Positions 22,846-33,085 of a stretch of DNA of 64,000 nucleotides are shown piece by piece. Under the pieces are notes generated by a model. It was not told where the DNA came from. It did no database searches and was given only the letters and a program-made list of their open reading frames with translations. Positions within the stretch are counted from its first letter, which is position 1. Each line of letters opens with the position of its first letter. The stretch lies in NCBI GenBank assembly GCA_947561585.1, contig CANNZV010003225.1, forward strand, positions 1-64,000, written 5' to 3'. This stretch comes from Caprella mutica. Taxonomy: Eukaryota > Arthropoda > Malacostraca > Amphipoda > Caprellidae. Made by a program: the position numbers and the translations under genes.

Positions 22846-24838
22846 ACTCGCTGGTTACCATTTTCACATAGGTTACCATTTTTCTTTTTTCACATTGGTT
22901 ACTATTTTTCTTTTTCACATTGGTTACGATTTTTTTTCACATTGGTTACCATTTTTCTTTTTTTCACATTGTTACCAATTTTCTTTTGTCACATTGGTTA
23001 CCATTTTTCTTTTTTTCACATTGGTTACCATTTTTCTTTTTTTCACATTGGTTACCAATTTTCTTTTTTTCACATTGGTTACCAATTTTCTTTTTCACAT
23101 TGGTTACCATTTTTGTTTTTTTCACATTGTTTAATATATTTCTTTTTTTCACATTGGTTAGCATTTTCTCTTTTCACATTGGTTACCATTTTTATTTTTT
23201 ACATTGGTTACCATTATTCATTTTCCACATTGGTTACCATTTTTCTCTTTTCACATTGGTTACCATTTCTATTTTTTACATTGGTTACCATTATTCATTT
23301 TTCACATTGGTTAGCTTTTTCCTTTTTCACACTGGTTACCATTTTTCATATTTCATATTGGTTACCATTTTTCTCTTTTCACATTGGTTACCATTTCTAT
23401 TTTTTACATTGGTTACCATTATTCATTTTTCACATTGGTTAGCTTTTTCCTTTTTCACACTGGTTACCATTTTTCATATTTCATATTGGTTACCATTTTT
23501 CTCTTTTCACATAGGTTACCATTTCTATTTTTTACATTGGTTACCATTATTCATTTTTCACATTGGTTAGCTTTTTCCTTTTTCACACTGGTTACCATTT
23601 TTCATTTTCCACATTGGTTACCATTTTTCTCTTTTCACATTGGTTACCATTTCTATTTTTTACATTGGTTACCATTATTCATTTTTCACATTGGTTAGCT
23701 TTTTCCTTTTTCACACTGGTTACCATTTTTCATATTTCATATTGGTTACCATTTTTCTCTTTTCACATTGGTTACCATTTCTATTTTTTACATTGGTTAC
23801 CATTATTCATTTTTCACATTGGTTAGCTTTTTCCTTTTTCACACTGGTTACCATTTTTCATATTTCATATTGGTTACCATTTTCATTTTTCACATTGGCT
23901 ACCATTTTTATTTTTTAAATTGGTTACCATTATTCATTTTTCACATTGGTTAGCTTTTTCCTTTTTCACACTGGTTACCATTTTTCATATTTCACATTGG
24001 TTACCATTTTCATTTTTCATATTGGCTACCATTTTTCATTTTCCACATTGGTTACCATTTTTCTCTTTTCACATTGGTTACCATTTCTATTTTTTACATT
24101 GGTTACCATTATTCATTTTTCACATTGGTTAGCTTTTTCCTTTTTCACACTGGTTACCATTTTTCATATTTCATATTGGTTACCATTTTCATTTTTCACA
24201 TTGGCTACCATTTTTATTTTTTAAATTGGTTACCATTTTCTCTTTTCACATTGGTTACCATTTTTATTTTTTACATTGGTTACCATTATTCATTTTTCAC
24301 ATTGGTTAGCTTTTTCCTTTTTCACACTGGTTACCATTTTTCATATTTCACATTGGTTACCATTTTCATTTTTCACATTGGCTACCATTTTTCATTTTCC
24401 ACATTGGTTACCATTTTTCTCTTTTCACATTAATTACATTATTCATTTTTCACATTGGTTACTATTTTTCCTTTTTCACACTGGTTACCATAATACTTTT
24501 TCACACGGGTTACCATTTTTCTCTTTTCACATTGGTTTCATTTTTTCTTTTTCACATTGGTTGCCATTTTTCTTTTTCCACATTGGTTACCATTTTTCCT
24601 TGTTAACACTGGTTACCATTTTTCCTTTTTCACATTAGTTAGCATTTTCCCTTTTTCTCACTGGTTACCATTTTTGCTTTTTCACATTAGTTATCATTTT
24701 TCCTTTTCCACACTTGTTACCATTTCTACATTTTCACACTGGTTACCATTTTTCCTTCTTCACACTGGTTACCATTTTTACATTTTCACACTGGTTACCA
24801 TTTTCACTCCTATTTTCCTTTTTTCACATTGGTTAGCA
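22846..24838. repeat. ~25-bp satellite (CACATTGGTTACCATTTTTC) with 128-bp higher-order repeats
   Basis: About 78 units of a 24-27 bp motif. The marker GGTTAGCTTTTTCC occurs at 23310, 23438, 23566, 23694, 23822, 23949, 24128 and 24305. The first spacings are 128 bp (five sub-units) and the last ones are 177-179 bp (seven sub-units). Each unit carries ATTGG, an inverted CCAAT. The array ends about 40 bp before the TATA box of the cuticle gene, so it forms that gene's immediate upstream region. Confidence 0.93.
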
Positions 24839-24876
24839 TTTGCGCTACATTTGACCATGGCTAGCTATATTGACCC

Positions 24877-24911
24877 TATAAGAACGCGTGCCAAGACTGA
24901 GCACGTGCAGT
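24877..24911 (+). promoter_or_regulatory. TATA box plus initiator of the cuticle protein gene
   Basis: TATAAG at 24877 is followed 32 bp later by CAGTA at 24908-24912, a good match to the arthropod initiator, giving a predicted start near 24909. The first ATG downstream (24938) is followed by a GT donor after three codons, the arrangement usual for arthropod cuticle genes in which intron 1 splits the signal peptide. The spacing is directly visible; promoter use is inferred. Confidence 0.55.
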
Positions 24912-24937
24912 ATCTGTTTAGAAGCTTTTGAGTGACC

Positions 24938-27900
24938 ATGTATCGGGTTAGTGTGTATGTTATGTTATTCCATTGTGTTATATATGTGTGCTGTGACATA
25001 AAATATGTGTGGTAACAACCATTTTACAGCGTTTCACTTTTCTTTATTCGTTTCAGTAAAATAGATGCAATGCCTACAAAGAAAAAGTCAAAAATTTGTT
25101 TTTCGCTTTATCAGAAATATTTCATATAAGTACGATTTCAAAGAATATATTCGATTGGTATATTAATCTATTGGTAAATTTAATTTGAGTTCAAATTCAA
25201 TTATTGATTAAATGAAAAAATAATTTATATAAGACCTAATATAGTATAATAGTAGATAGAAATGTATATTATTGGATATAATATTATATATTATTGCTAT
25301 AGCATACATAATATATTATTTAACAACACATCTAACATAAATGAAATAGTAATCATATTATATCTATGAACAAAAAAATAAAATCATAATTTTATTTTAA
25401 AAAATTTGAAAATCATTTGAAAACAACCTCTATTCCAATAAATACTTCAATTGGACAGAAAATAGATTAATGATGTATTTCCTAGTTAATCTAAATCACA
25501 GTTATATTTGACATTTAAAATATAGGTATAATTTAATGCCAAGATTGAGTGCAAAGATTCTTGTAGAGACACTCCTTAATTCATCGTAATTATGTTTAGC
25601 TGAATAACAGTAATTTTACATCAGTTGTAAAATTTTCAATTACATTTTCAGCATGTATAAATTTTTTTAAATTAAATTTTCCACAAGTTGTAAAAAAAAT
25701 TGTTACGTTTTCCACAAGTTGTAAACTTTTTAATCACTTATTCCTTAAGTATAAAATTTTTTTTACGTTTTCCACAAGTTGTAATTTTTTTAATTACATT
25801 TTTCTACAAGTTGTAATTTTTTTAATTACATTTTCCACAAGTTGTAAAACTCTTTAGTTACATTTTCCACAAGTTGTAATTTTTTTAATTACATTTTCCA
25901 CAAGTTGTAAAACTCTTTAGTTACATTTTCCACAAGTTGTAATTTTTTTAATTACATTTTCCACAAGTTGTAAAACTCTTTAGTTACATTTTCCCTCAAT
26001 CCTAATACTCACATAAAAATACTAAAATAAATTGATTGATAAACTTTAAACATCTAAAAAAAAGTCACAATAAAATATGAAGGTTGTGTAAAAATAATTA
26101 AAGGTGTTCTAATTTATATGAACTTTTAGATTAAGAAATATTTTATTTCATTAATAAACGCAATTGCTATTAATTTAAATATAATTAAGAACAAATGAGA
26201 TCAATTATAAGTCACATGAATAATTTTTTGAAAAAATTCATTTTCCTCATTCAAGAAAAAAATATAATTTTTATTAAAGACACATTATATTTTTCATTAA
26301 CTAGCAAATGGTTCAAACTCTAACAAAATGGGTTCATAAATATGTTCAATTTTAAATCCAATTGGTCAAATTATATAAGGTCATCTAATGAATTCGTTTT
26401 GACATTAAAATATAAATGTTTCTTCACTAAATCCTTTATATTTGATATTATCATTTTATTCACATAATTCATATATGTATTCATTTTACAACATAATGCC
26501 TTGTTTTAATGACTGCCATATATGGTGTAATAAAACTAGAGCAAAATTATTATTGTTGTCTTCTAAGTCCTTTTTTTAGATCAATATTTCATTTATTTTA
26601 GTTTGGTTTTAGAAAAGTGAGGGCTGCACCCACGTTAGAATTTAGAGGGTAAAAAATTGTACAGAATTTGCGATTTATAGTTGCTGCCTGACATTTAAAA
26701 ATAGCCTCTGTTTTATAGTGATATAGTGCTATTTTATAGTGCAATTGTATAATGATATATTCAGTTGTCTTAGAAATAGGCACTACCTGTGTTATTTTGA
26801 AACATTAAAAACAGGAAGAATATCTGCAGTGACACAAAATTAATTAACTATAATAAAAACAATTTTTAAATTAATTTCAGTTGGAAAAAGTCATTTATAT
26901 CAAATTTGCTGAAAAATTATTAACTTTCTTATATAGATAATATTTTCCATCAATAAATAATAATAAGAATAAGAAAGAAAAACAATAAAAAAAATTTCAT
27001 TAAAACTGAAAATTTTCAAAATTTTACATGCCAAAATATTTCATAAAAATTTAAAATTATGGTAGGATAAAAAATATTTCTTATAAGAAAATAAAATATA
27101 ATTATATATTTTGCCATAAAGCAACCTCTTCAATGTTTATATTAATACATACATACCTCACATGTACATCTTAGAAGTATCGATACTAACTAGGTACCAC
27201 AAATATTTACTTATAAAGCATTTCCGTTGGTTTTATATAAGCTATTAAATTTAACTCACATGTGCATAATAATTTCCAGCATTGTGTGTAATATTCTAAT
27301 TCACCATGAGCGTATCAAGATTATGAAGCGGGACTTGATACCCTTAATATAATTCGACATAGATGCGCTGTTTGAAATTGTCAAACCCTGCCTCCCTAAA
27401 AAAATAACAACTTGAATTAGACTAGTTGGCAACTCAAATAACTTTGAATTATGATAATTGGCAACTCAAATAGCTATGAATTACACTAATTGGTAACTCA
27501 ACTAACTTTGAATTATGATAATTGGCAACTCAGATAACTTTGAGTTATGGTAATTGGCAACTCAACTTTAAGTTAGAGTAATTAGCAATTCATATAACTT
27601 TCAATTACACTAGTTGGCAACTCAAATGGTTTATCCCAGGTAGCTATTTATCTCGGAACAATGTTGTCACAATGTTGGTACAATGTTGTCACAATGTTGG
27701 TACAATGTTGTCACAATGTTGGTACAATGTTGGTACAATGTTGTTACAATGTTGGAACAATGTTGGAACAATGTTGGTACAATGTTGGTACAATGTTGGT
27801 ACAATGTTGTTACAATGTTGGTACAATGTTGTTACAATAATGGTACAATGTTGTTACAATGTTGGTACAATGTTGGTACAATGTGTCTCCAAGAAACAAA

Positions 27901-29873
27901 GCTACTTAGAATATTAGAACACAACTGAAAGGTATGAGCTATTACGTAAAAGAATGAATTAAATAAAGCCCTACATAAGATAATAGAATTTTGGATACAT
28001 TGTTCTTCATAAAATGGAAATCATGAGAGATATGGTGGGGACATAGAATATTAAGAGAGAGTTATGGTAGGGCCATAAACTATTAAGAGGGGACGTTAGT
28101 TATTCTTCTATGGCCCCACCATAACCTTCTCCCTGTGATATATAGTCATTATATTTTATATCGAAACTTTGAATTAGTCATGGGCAGGCGTAAAATATAA
28201 TTATCTGACTATTAAAATAAAAATGGTTTTCAGTAAAAATGTACAATCATGTTATATAAATTAATTACAAAAAAACGAATGGTTTTGATTTGTTTAAATC
28301 CATTAATATACGAAGAAGAATTTTGAAATTCTAAACATATATGGCTCTACTATACGTAGTTTGTTGTATCCGCTAGTTTGTTGTACGGCACATTCCATGA
28401 TTGTTTAATGACCTGACAGGGGGGATCGGGGAGTGGTACGCTCTCAGATACACACACTTATTGCTCAATCTCCATAGCCAATCAATGAGTTAGTAACCTT
28501 AAAAACATTATCCTAAAAAACATTCTTTAAGAATAATACTTTGAAAACTATATTCTTAGCGGTAGCAACCTTTTAATTCCTAACCATCCCTCCTCCCAGA
28601 CGAATCTACCCCTCCCCCTCCTCCTTCTCCTCCTCCCCCTCCTACATGGGTCTGTGATCCCCAGGGATCCCAATGGTGACGGTCACATCGACATTCTGCT
28701 GGACGAGAGACTACACCACGAAAACGACGGAAACTTCGGATACCGATACGAAACGGAGAACGGAATCAAGAACAGAATGGCGGGGCAGAATGGAGCTGAC
28801 GGTGGAACGATTATGAGTGGAGAGTACAGGTGAGTTATGAGTGGAGAGTACTGGTGAGTTATGAGTGGAGAGTACAGGTGAGTTATGAGTGGAGAGTACA
28901 GGTGATTTATGAGTGGAGAGTACAGGTGAGTTATGAGTGGAGAGTACAGGTGAGTTATGAGTGGAGAGTACAGGTGATTTATGAGTGGAGAGTACAGGTG
29001 AGTTATGAGTGGAGAGTACAGGTGATTTATGAGTGGAGAGTACAGGTGAGTTATGAGTGGAGAGTACAGGTGAGTTATGAGTGAAGAGTACAGGTGAGTT
29101 ATGAGTGGAGAGTACAAGTGAGTGGGAATGATTGATTATCGCCCTAGAAGCAATACTAATCACTTGAGTTGTGACAATATGCTTTTAAAATCATAGATCT
29201 TATGAATGTCATAGACGAAACGAGTTTAACGAAATGGTATCGAATACAGTACACCGCTGGTGTAGAACGATTTGATACTCTATAATTATCTCTGTTTATA
29301 ATATTTTCGGGATCTATTATTTTAAAAGCATTTGTCACAACACTAATAATCACTTATATTGGAAATAATCTTTTTTTTTTATGTGAGAGTAATTGAATAA
29401 ATTATGAGTGGCGACTAAAGATACAGTTAGATTATATACAGTATAGATACAGTTCACTACAGTTCTATAGTGTTATTTTATTGCAGTTTGCAATATGCTT
29501 TACTACTATGTTTTCAATTCCACACCCTGGTTACTTTGTTCACTAAGATTGTAACTGCATAAAGGCTGACCTTGTCCTCCATTTCAGTTACATCTCACCA
29601 GAGGGTGACACTGTGCACGTACAGTGGACAGCTGACGAAAATGGCTACCACCCAATCGTGAAGATCACCCCTGCTGATGTAGGAGACTACGAAGACGCTT
29701 CTAAGGGCGTCAGTTCCGCTCCTGAAGCCGCCAGCGTTATCGTCAAACAGTCGCTAGCGCCGCCTACGCAGGAGAAAGTAGTGCGAAAAAGGTCTCACTC
29801 CAGGTACCAACCTAAGGGAGTTACCAGTCGGGGTAGGAACTCAGGGGGGTATTACTACTACTACAACAGATAA
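24938..29873 (+). CDS. cuticle protein with Rebers-Riddiford chitin-binding domain
   Basis: Proposed exons are 24938-24946 (MYR), 28600-28829 and 29588-29873, joined in phases 0 and 2, giving 174 aa. The N-terminus MYRTNLPLPLLLLLLPLLHG reads as a signal peptide, followed by an acidic region (DPNGDGHIDILLDE). Next comes GYRYETENGI and the chitin-binding consensus GEYSYISPEGDTVHV, then TADENGYHP (Chitin_bind_4, RR-1-like). The tail is basic and Tyr-rich (YYYYYNR). Such proteins are secreted and bind chitin in the exoskeleton. Exon 3 and most of exon 2 are secure. The join to exon 1 and the 28600 start are inferred: the Leu-rich stretch is also a polypyrimidine tract, and an alternative acceptor is at 28664. 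Intron 2 starts with a minisatellite copied from the donor site. hAT-like MITEs lie on both sides of exon 3. Confidence 0.75.
25600..26000. repeat. TTTTCCACAAGTTGTAA repeat in cuticle intron 1
   Basis: About 11 units of ATTTTCCACAAGTTGTAATT type, with spacing near 29-31 bp. In the right half alternate units (AATTTTTTTAATTAC / AAACTCTTTAGTTAC) form a two-unit higher-order repeat of about 59 bp. It lies inside the proposed first intron. Confidence 0.88.
26001..27407. other. AT-rich intron 1 sequence of the cuticle gene, nothing recognised
   Basis: Very AT-rich; no supported exon. Short ORFs, such as the minus-strand one at 26598-26783, have no recognisable content. Confidence 0.45.
27408..27630. 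repeat. 32-bp minisatellite (GGCAACTCAAATAACTTTGA)
   Basis: About seven degenerate copies of a 32-bp unit, GGCAACTCAAATAACTTTGA plus ATTATGATAATT. Confidence 0.85.
27658..27882. repeat. 11-bp minisatellite (CAATGTTGGTA), about 20 copies
   Basis: CAATGTTGGTA alternates with CAATGTTGTTA and CAATGTTGTCA. Two forward frames are open only because of the repeat. Confidence 0.9.
28029..28126. repeat. hairpin-family copy (GGTGGGGCCATAGAA)
   Basis: Two or three direct units (TATGGTGGGGACATAGAATA, GTTATGGTAGGGCCATAAAC) are followed by the inverted unit TTCTATGGCCCCACCATAAC, the same architecture as 7137-7383. Confidence 0.78.
28353..28425 (+). repeat. dispersed repeat (GTTGTATCCGCTAG family)
   Basis: GTAGTTTGTTGTATCCGCTA, then TTGTTTAATGACCTGACAGG and a G run. 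It matches copies at 14385-14590, 34043-34130 (inverted) and 60798-60872. Confidence 0.7.
28806..29123 (+). repeat. 24-bp minisatellite of a duplicated 5' splice site
   Basis: The exon 2 end and donor (ATGAGTGGAGAGTACAG, then GTGAGTT) form a 24-bp unit repeated about 13 times into the intron. GT donors fall exactly every 24 bp from 28830 to 29118: ten read GTGAGT and three GTGATT. In the coding frame each unit reads TAC AGG TGA, so use of any donor but the first adds an immediate stop before the chitin-binding core. The array therefore most likely arose from the exon-intron junction itself. Confidence 0.93.
29165..29346. mobile_element. hAT-like MITE (family M3) in cuticle intron 2
   Basis: A 182-bp hairpin element with ends TGAGTTGTGACAATATGCTT and its inverted mate (AAAGCATTTGTCACAACACT, then AA). 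It is flanked by a perfect 8-bp direct repeat TAATCACT (29157-29164 and 29347-29354). An 8-bp target duplication is the hallmark of the hAT superfamily. Internal text includes AAATCATAGATCTTATGAAT and its mirror. Confidence 0.88.
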
Positions 29874-29896
29874 GGTGGCACGCCTGGTTAAATGAC

Positions 29897-30064
29897 TAGG
29901 GTTGTGATAATAGGCTTCCAAAATCATAGATCCTGGAAATGTTATAGACGGAGATAATTAAAGAGTATCGAATCATTCTACACCAGCGGTATATAGTATT
30001 CGATACCATTTCATTTTGTCTATAATGTTCTAAGATCTATGATTTTAAAAGAATATTGTCACAT
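29897..30064. mobile_element. hAT-like MITE (family M3) just after the cuticle stop codon
   Basis: TAGGGTTGTGATAATAGGCT at the left and AAAAGAATATTGTCACA at the right, with the same internal AAATCATAGATC pairing as family M3. It begins 23 bp after the cuticle stop, so it must form most of that gene's 3' untranslated region if transcription continues. An ATTAAA at 30063 could act as poly(A) signal. The right end lacks the final CCCTA, so no clean target duplication is visible. Confidence 0.8.
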
Positions 30065-30300
30065 TAAATAGAACGAATGCAAAGATAAATGTTAGGTAGT
30101 TATTAGATTAGATTATAGTATATATAAATGTATTGTTGAAAAAATCTTAAAATTTATTATCTTTTATTATTGTTTTCATAAATTGCATGTGAAATATGCT
30201 AGCGGTACAGATACCTTTTTCTTCATTTAATATAATTTAGTAAGTAATTTTAATTGAATGATTATTATTTTTAATTTTGGGAGATATAATTAATACGCTA

Positions 30301-30434
30301 GGGTAAGTTCTGAGTTATCGGACAGTTCTACATTTTCGATAAAATTCGAACAAAAATATCGAGTTAAAATGCTAATTAATATTTTTCTTTTATGATCGAA
30401 AATGTGGAACAGTCCGATAACTTGGAATTTACCC
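30301..30434. mobile_element. MITE family M1, best-preserved copy
   Basis: GGGTAAGTTCTGAGTTATCG plus GACAGTTCTACATTTTCGAT is mirrored by ATCGAAAATGTGGAACAGTC plus CGATAACTTGGAATTTACCC, about 134 bp overall. The element is flanked by TA on both sides, which fits a TA target duplication of Tc1/mariner type. Non-coding. The same ends recur at a dozen sites in the window. Confidence 0.85.
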
Positions 30435-31189
30435 TATAGCCAAACCAACCTAAAGTACAAATACCAAAACAGAATTTATTATTTTTAATAAAAATCACTA
30501 ATTTACTCTTAATATTAAATGTGTTCTTATTAAATAATAAATGAATTTAATGCGAAAGAAATATTTTTCTATTAAAGTTATAACATTAAATTGCGGTATT
30601 TATTATTCTATCCTTAATAATAATTATTATTAAATACGATGGACTTTAGTTAACAATTTTTATAATAACTAAATGATAAATTAATATAAAATAATGAAAA
30701 TGCATATGAATGTTATTGTTAATAATATTTATATATATATATTCCTTTACCATATAAGTAAATTATTTTTTTTAAGTACCTAGAATTGCTATATATTAAA
30801 TAAAAACAACTATTTTTGTATAATAATAAGTTCTACTATCTAACTAAAATGTAACAAAATTTTCATTAACATTTATAATTAAAAAGGAATATTACCATAT
30901 ACCAATTAATTACTAAATATTTTAAAAACAATTCCTAATAAAAAAAGACCTGTACACTTATTTTCTGTTAGAAATGCACGGCTAGCTCTATAAAAGCTGT
31001 TTTTTCCTCAGTAGGCAAATTAAAGGACTTCCTAATGTTATATTGTCAGGAGAAATTAAATGCCAGCTAATTTCTCCTTCTATTTTGAAGGGAAACTAAA
31101 TTAAAAAACATTTCTTTCTTGTCAATTCATTTAAATCCTTTTATTTCATTTGTTATTTCATTTCAAAAATTGTTTCAGCTATGGTTGGT
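30435..31189. other. AT-rich intergenic DNA, nothing recognised
   Basis: No feature found apart from simple AT-rich sequence. Confidence 0.5.
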
Positions 31190-31250
31190 TTTTCGAAGAT
31201 TAAATTAGAGGGGATAATCTTCTATGGCCCACCATAACTTTCTTTGTGGG
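31190..31250. repeat. hairpin-family copy, mostly the inverted arm
   Basis: GAAGATTAAATTAGAGGGGA then ATCTTCTATGGCCCACCATA plus ACTTTCTTTG, matching the right arm of the family at 7352-7383. Confidence 0.65.
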
Positions 31251-31270
31251 AAAAGCGTAATGTTTAACTA

Positions 31271-31412
31271 AGGTAAGTTCCGAGTTCACATTTTCGATGA
31301 TATAAAATAACTATAAAATAATTTTAATTTAACTGTTTATCTTAATTAATAGTACATACTAATTATAATAATCGAAAATATGAAACCGCCCGATAACTTG
31401 GAACTTACACTA
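31271..31412. mobile_element. MITE family M1
   Basis: AGGTAAGTTCCGAGTTCACA (left end, internally deleted) faces ATCGAAAATATGAAACCGCC plus CGATAACTTGGAACTTAC. About 142 bp. Confidence 0.72.
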
Positions 31413-32924
31413 TAAATTTAAAAAGTCATTGAGTTTTAAATCCAATGCCCGAATAAAACAGCTAGTTCTTCATGCATTTTTTTAATCTATTTCTTAGTCC
31501 ACTTACCTTTACCCAGGTAACCTCAGGTACATGTTACACCTGTAAAATGGTCACAGTTAACAGGACTTTGATTATATTTAGAGTTTCATTCTAAAGAAAA
31601 CATCAAACTTTTACGATATTAGAAATATGAAATGAATATGAATTTTTTCTCGTCTTAGTAAAATTTTAAAAAAATGCGAATAATTTGGAATCATATCATT
31701 GGCACATAGGAACAAATTTTTATTGGTTAAAGCTGCTACTTACGATCGTTATAAGCACTTTTTCAACTTATGTAGGTTACTGCTAATTACACTTCAAAGT
31801 GAAATAAAGTAAAATACTTTGATATTTATAGCATAAAACTTACGAGTTCTCTAATTAGGAAAGTTCATTCTCGATCTAAATCGACGAGTGAAACATCTAA
31901 TGTGCGGTGAAAAAAATGTCTTGTTACTGGAGGCAGGAAAGTTACTGGAGGCTTCATCTCTGCAAATTATAACCTGTAAAAAAATAGGATGAGAAAAAAT
32001 ATAACTCAATAAATTTCCTCATTGCATGAGTCACCTTTGTTATGTATTATACGAAAATATAATTCTTCGCTTCAATCAAGATATACTGATGTATTGTCCT
32101 GATAGTGATCTTTCTTTAACATATAAAAGCTTGTCAAATATTTTAGAAATCTTCAATATCTTAATAACCATCTCATCATTTATACCTGGATTAATGGTAG
32201 TGGTTTAGAAATATGGCTGACAGCCTGACAGTTAGGAGTTTGTACTGTATATCCATTTCAGATACATTTTTGATGCATTTTATGTTGATTTAATTATTTT
32301 TTAACTTAGTAATTTAGATGCACACGATTTACTCTGCTTCATATATGATATATATTGATATCATATTAGCAACTATAATTTTAATCCTCTTAGCTATATA
32401 AGTTTCTCTCAGGTACACAGTTCATGAAAGTTTTGTCTTTCAATTTATCATTAGTTAAGCTGAATAATAATCCAGTACAAGGCGTTGAAAGTTTTGTTTA
32501 CATTTTCATTTTGCATCTAGAAGTTGTTGAAATTAAACGAGTTCAATTAACTTAAATAAGTTAATACGTCAAATTCATCTTGTTTTCGGTACTGATGTTT
32601 AAATAAGAGTATAAAAAGGAGTTAATCATATTCCTATTAATACATAATTTAACTTGATTTGATTAAGCGACCAATAGAAAAACTGAAAAAGTAAGTCTAC
32701 TGTTCTACCTAACTACCTAGGCTAGGGGCCCCTAGCCTATGTGCCATGTTACGGAGTGTGTCAGTTAAAACCAATTAATTGGCTTAGATTTCAAAAGGTC
32801 AAAACTCAGATATGTCTAATTAATAAATTGGCTTTAAATTTAGAATTAATTCCTTTGTTCCCATGTTATTATTGGCTTGAATTTGAAATCTTCAAAAATC
32901 CAAGTAAAATAGTATGACTCATAA
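31413..32924. other. intergenic DNA, nothing recognised
   Basis: No supported gene; the 60-codon ORF at 32026-32208 has no recognisable content. A short palindromic phrase (CTAGGGGCCCCTAG) lies at about 32721-32734. Confidence 0.45.
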
Positions 32925-33085
32925 ACTCTCCATTTGTCTCTCCAGCTCTCTCCAAAATTCAACAAATTCTCTCCAAAATGATCATATTTTCATAAATTCT
33001 CTCCAAAATAACATTGTAGCATAGGAGAAAAATAGATAAAACTCGCCATTTGCATTTGAAGGGCTCAAAATAACTGTCACAAACT
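32925..33085 (+). repeat. dispersed repeat, first copy (CTCTCCAAAAT family)
   Basis: CATTTGTCTCTCCAGCTCTC, then repeated TCTCTCCAAAAT, ACATTGTAGCATAGGAGAAA and TTGAAGGGCTCAAAATAA. A diverged second copy in the same order lies at 34762-34920 (+). Further paired phrases around the two copies (GTGCACCAAATACAGACTG at 34259 versus 34624) suggest an old duplication of the local sequence. Confidence 0.65.

Noticed and set aside
22895..24931. Many Phe/Trp-rich ORFs resembling membrane proteins
   Set aside because: They are readings of the TTGGTTACC satellite in several frames; hydrophobicity comes from T-rich sequence.
28644..28664. An 18-base intron between CATGG and GGATCC in cuticle exon 2
   Set aside because: Far below any functional intron size; the sequence is open in frame straight through.
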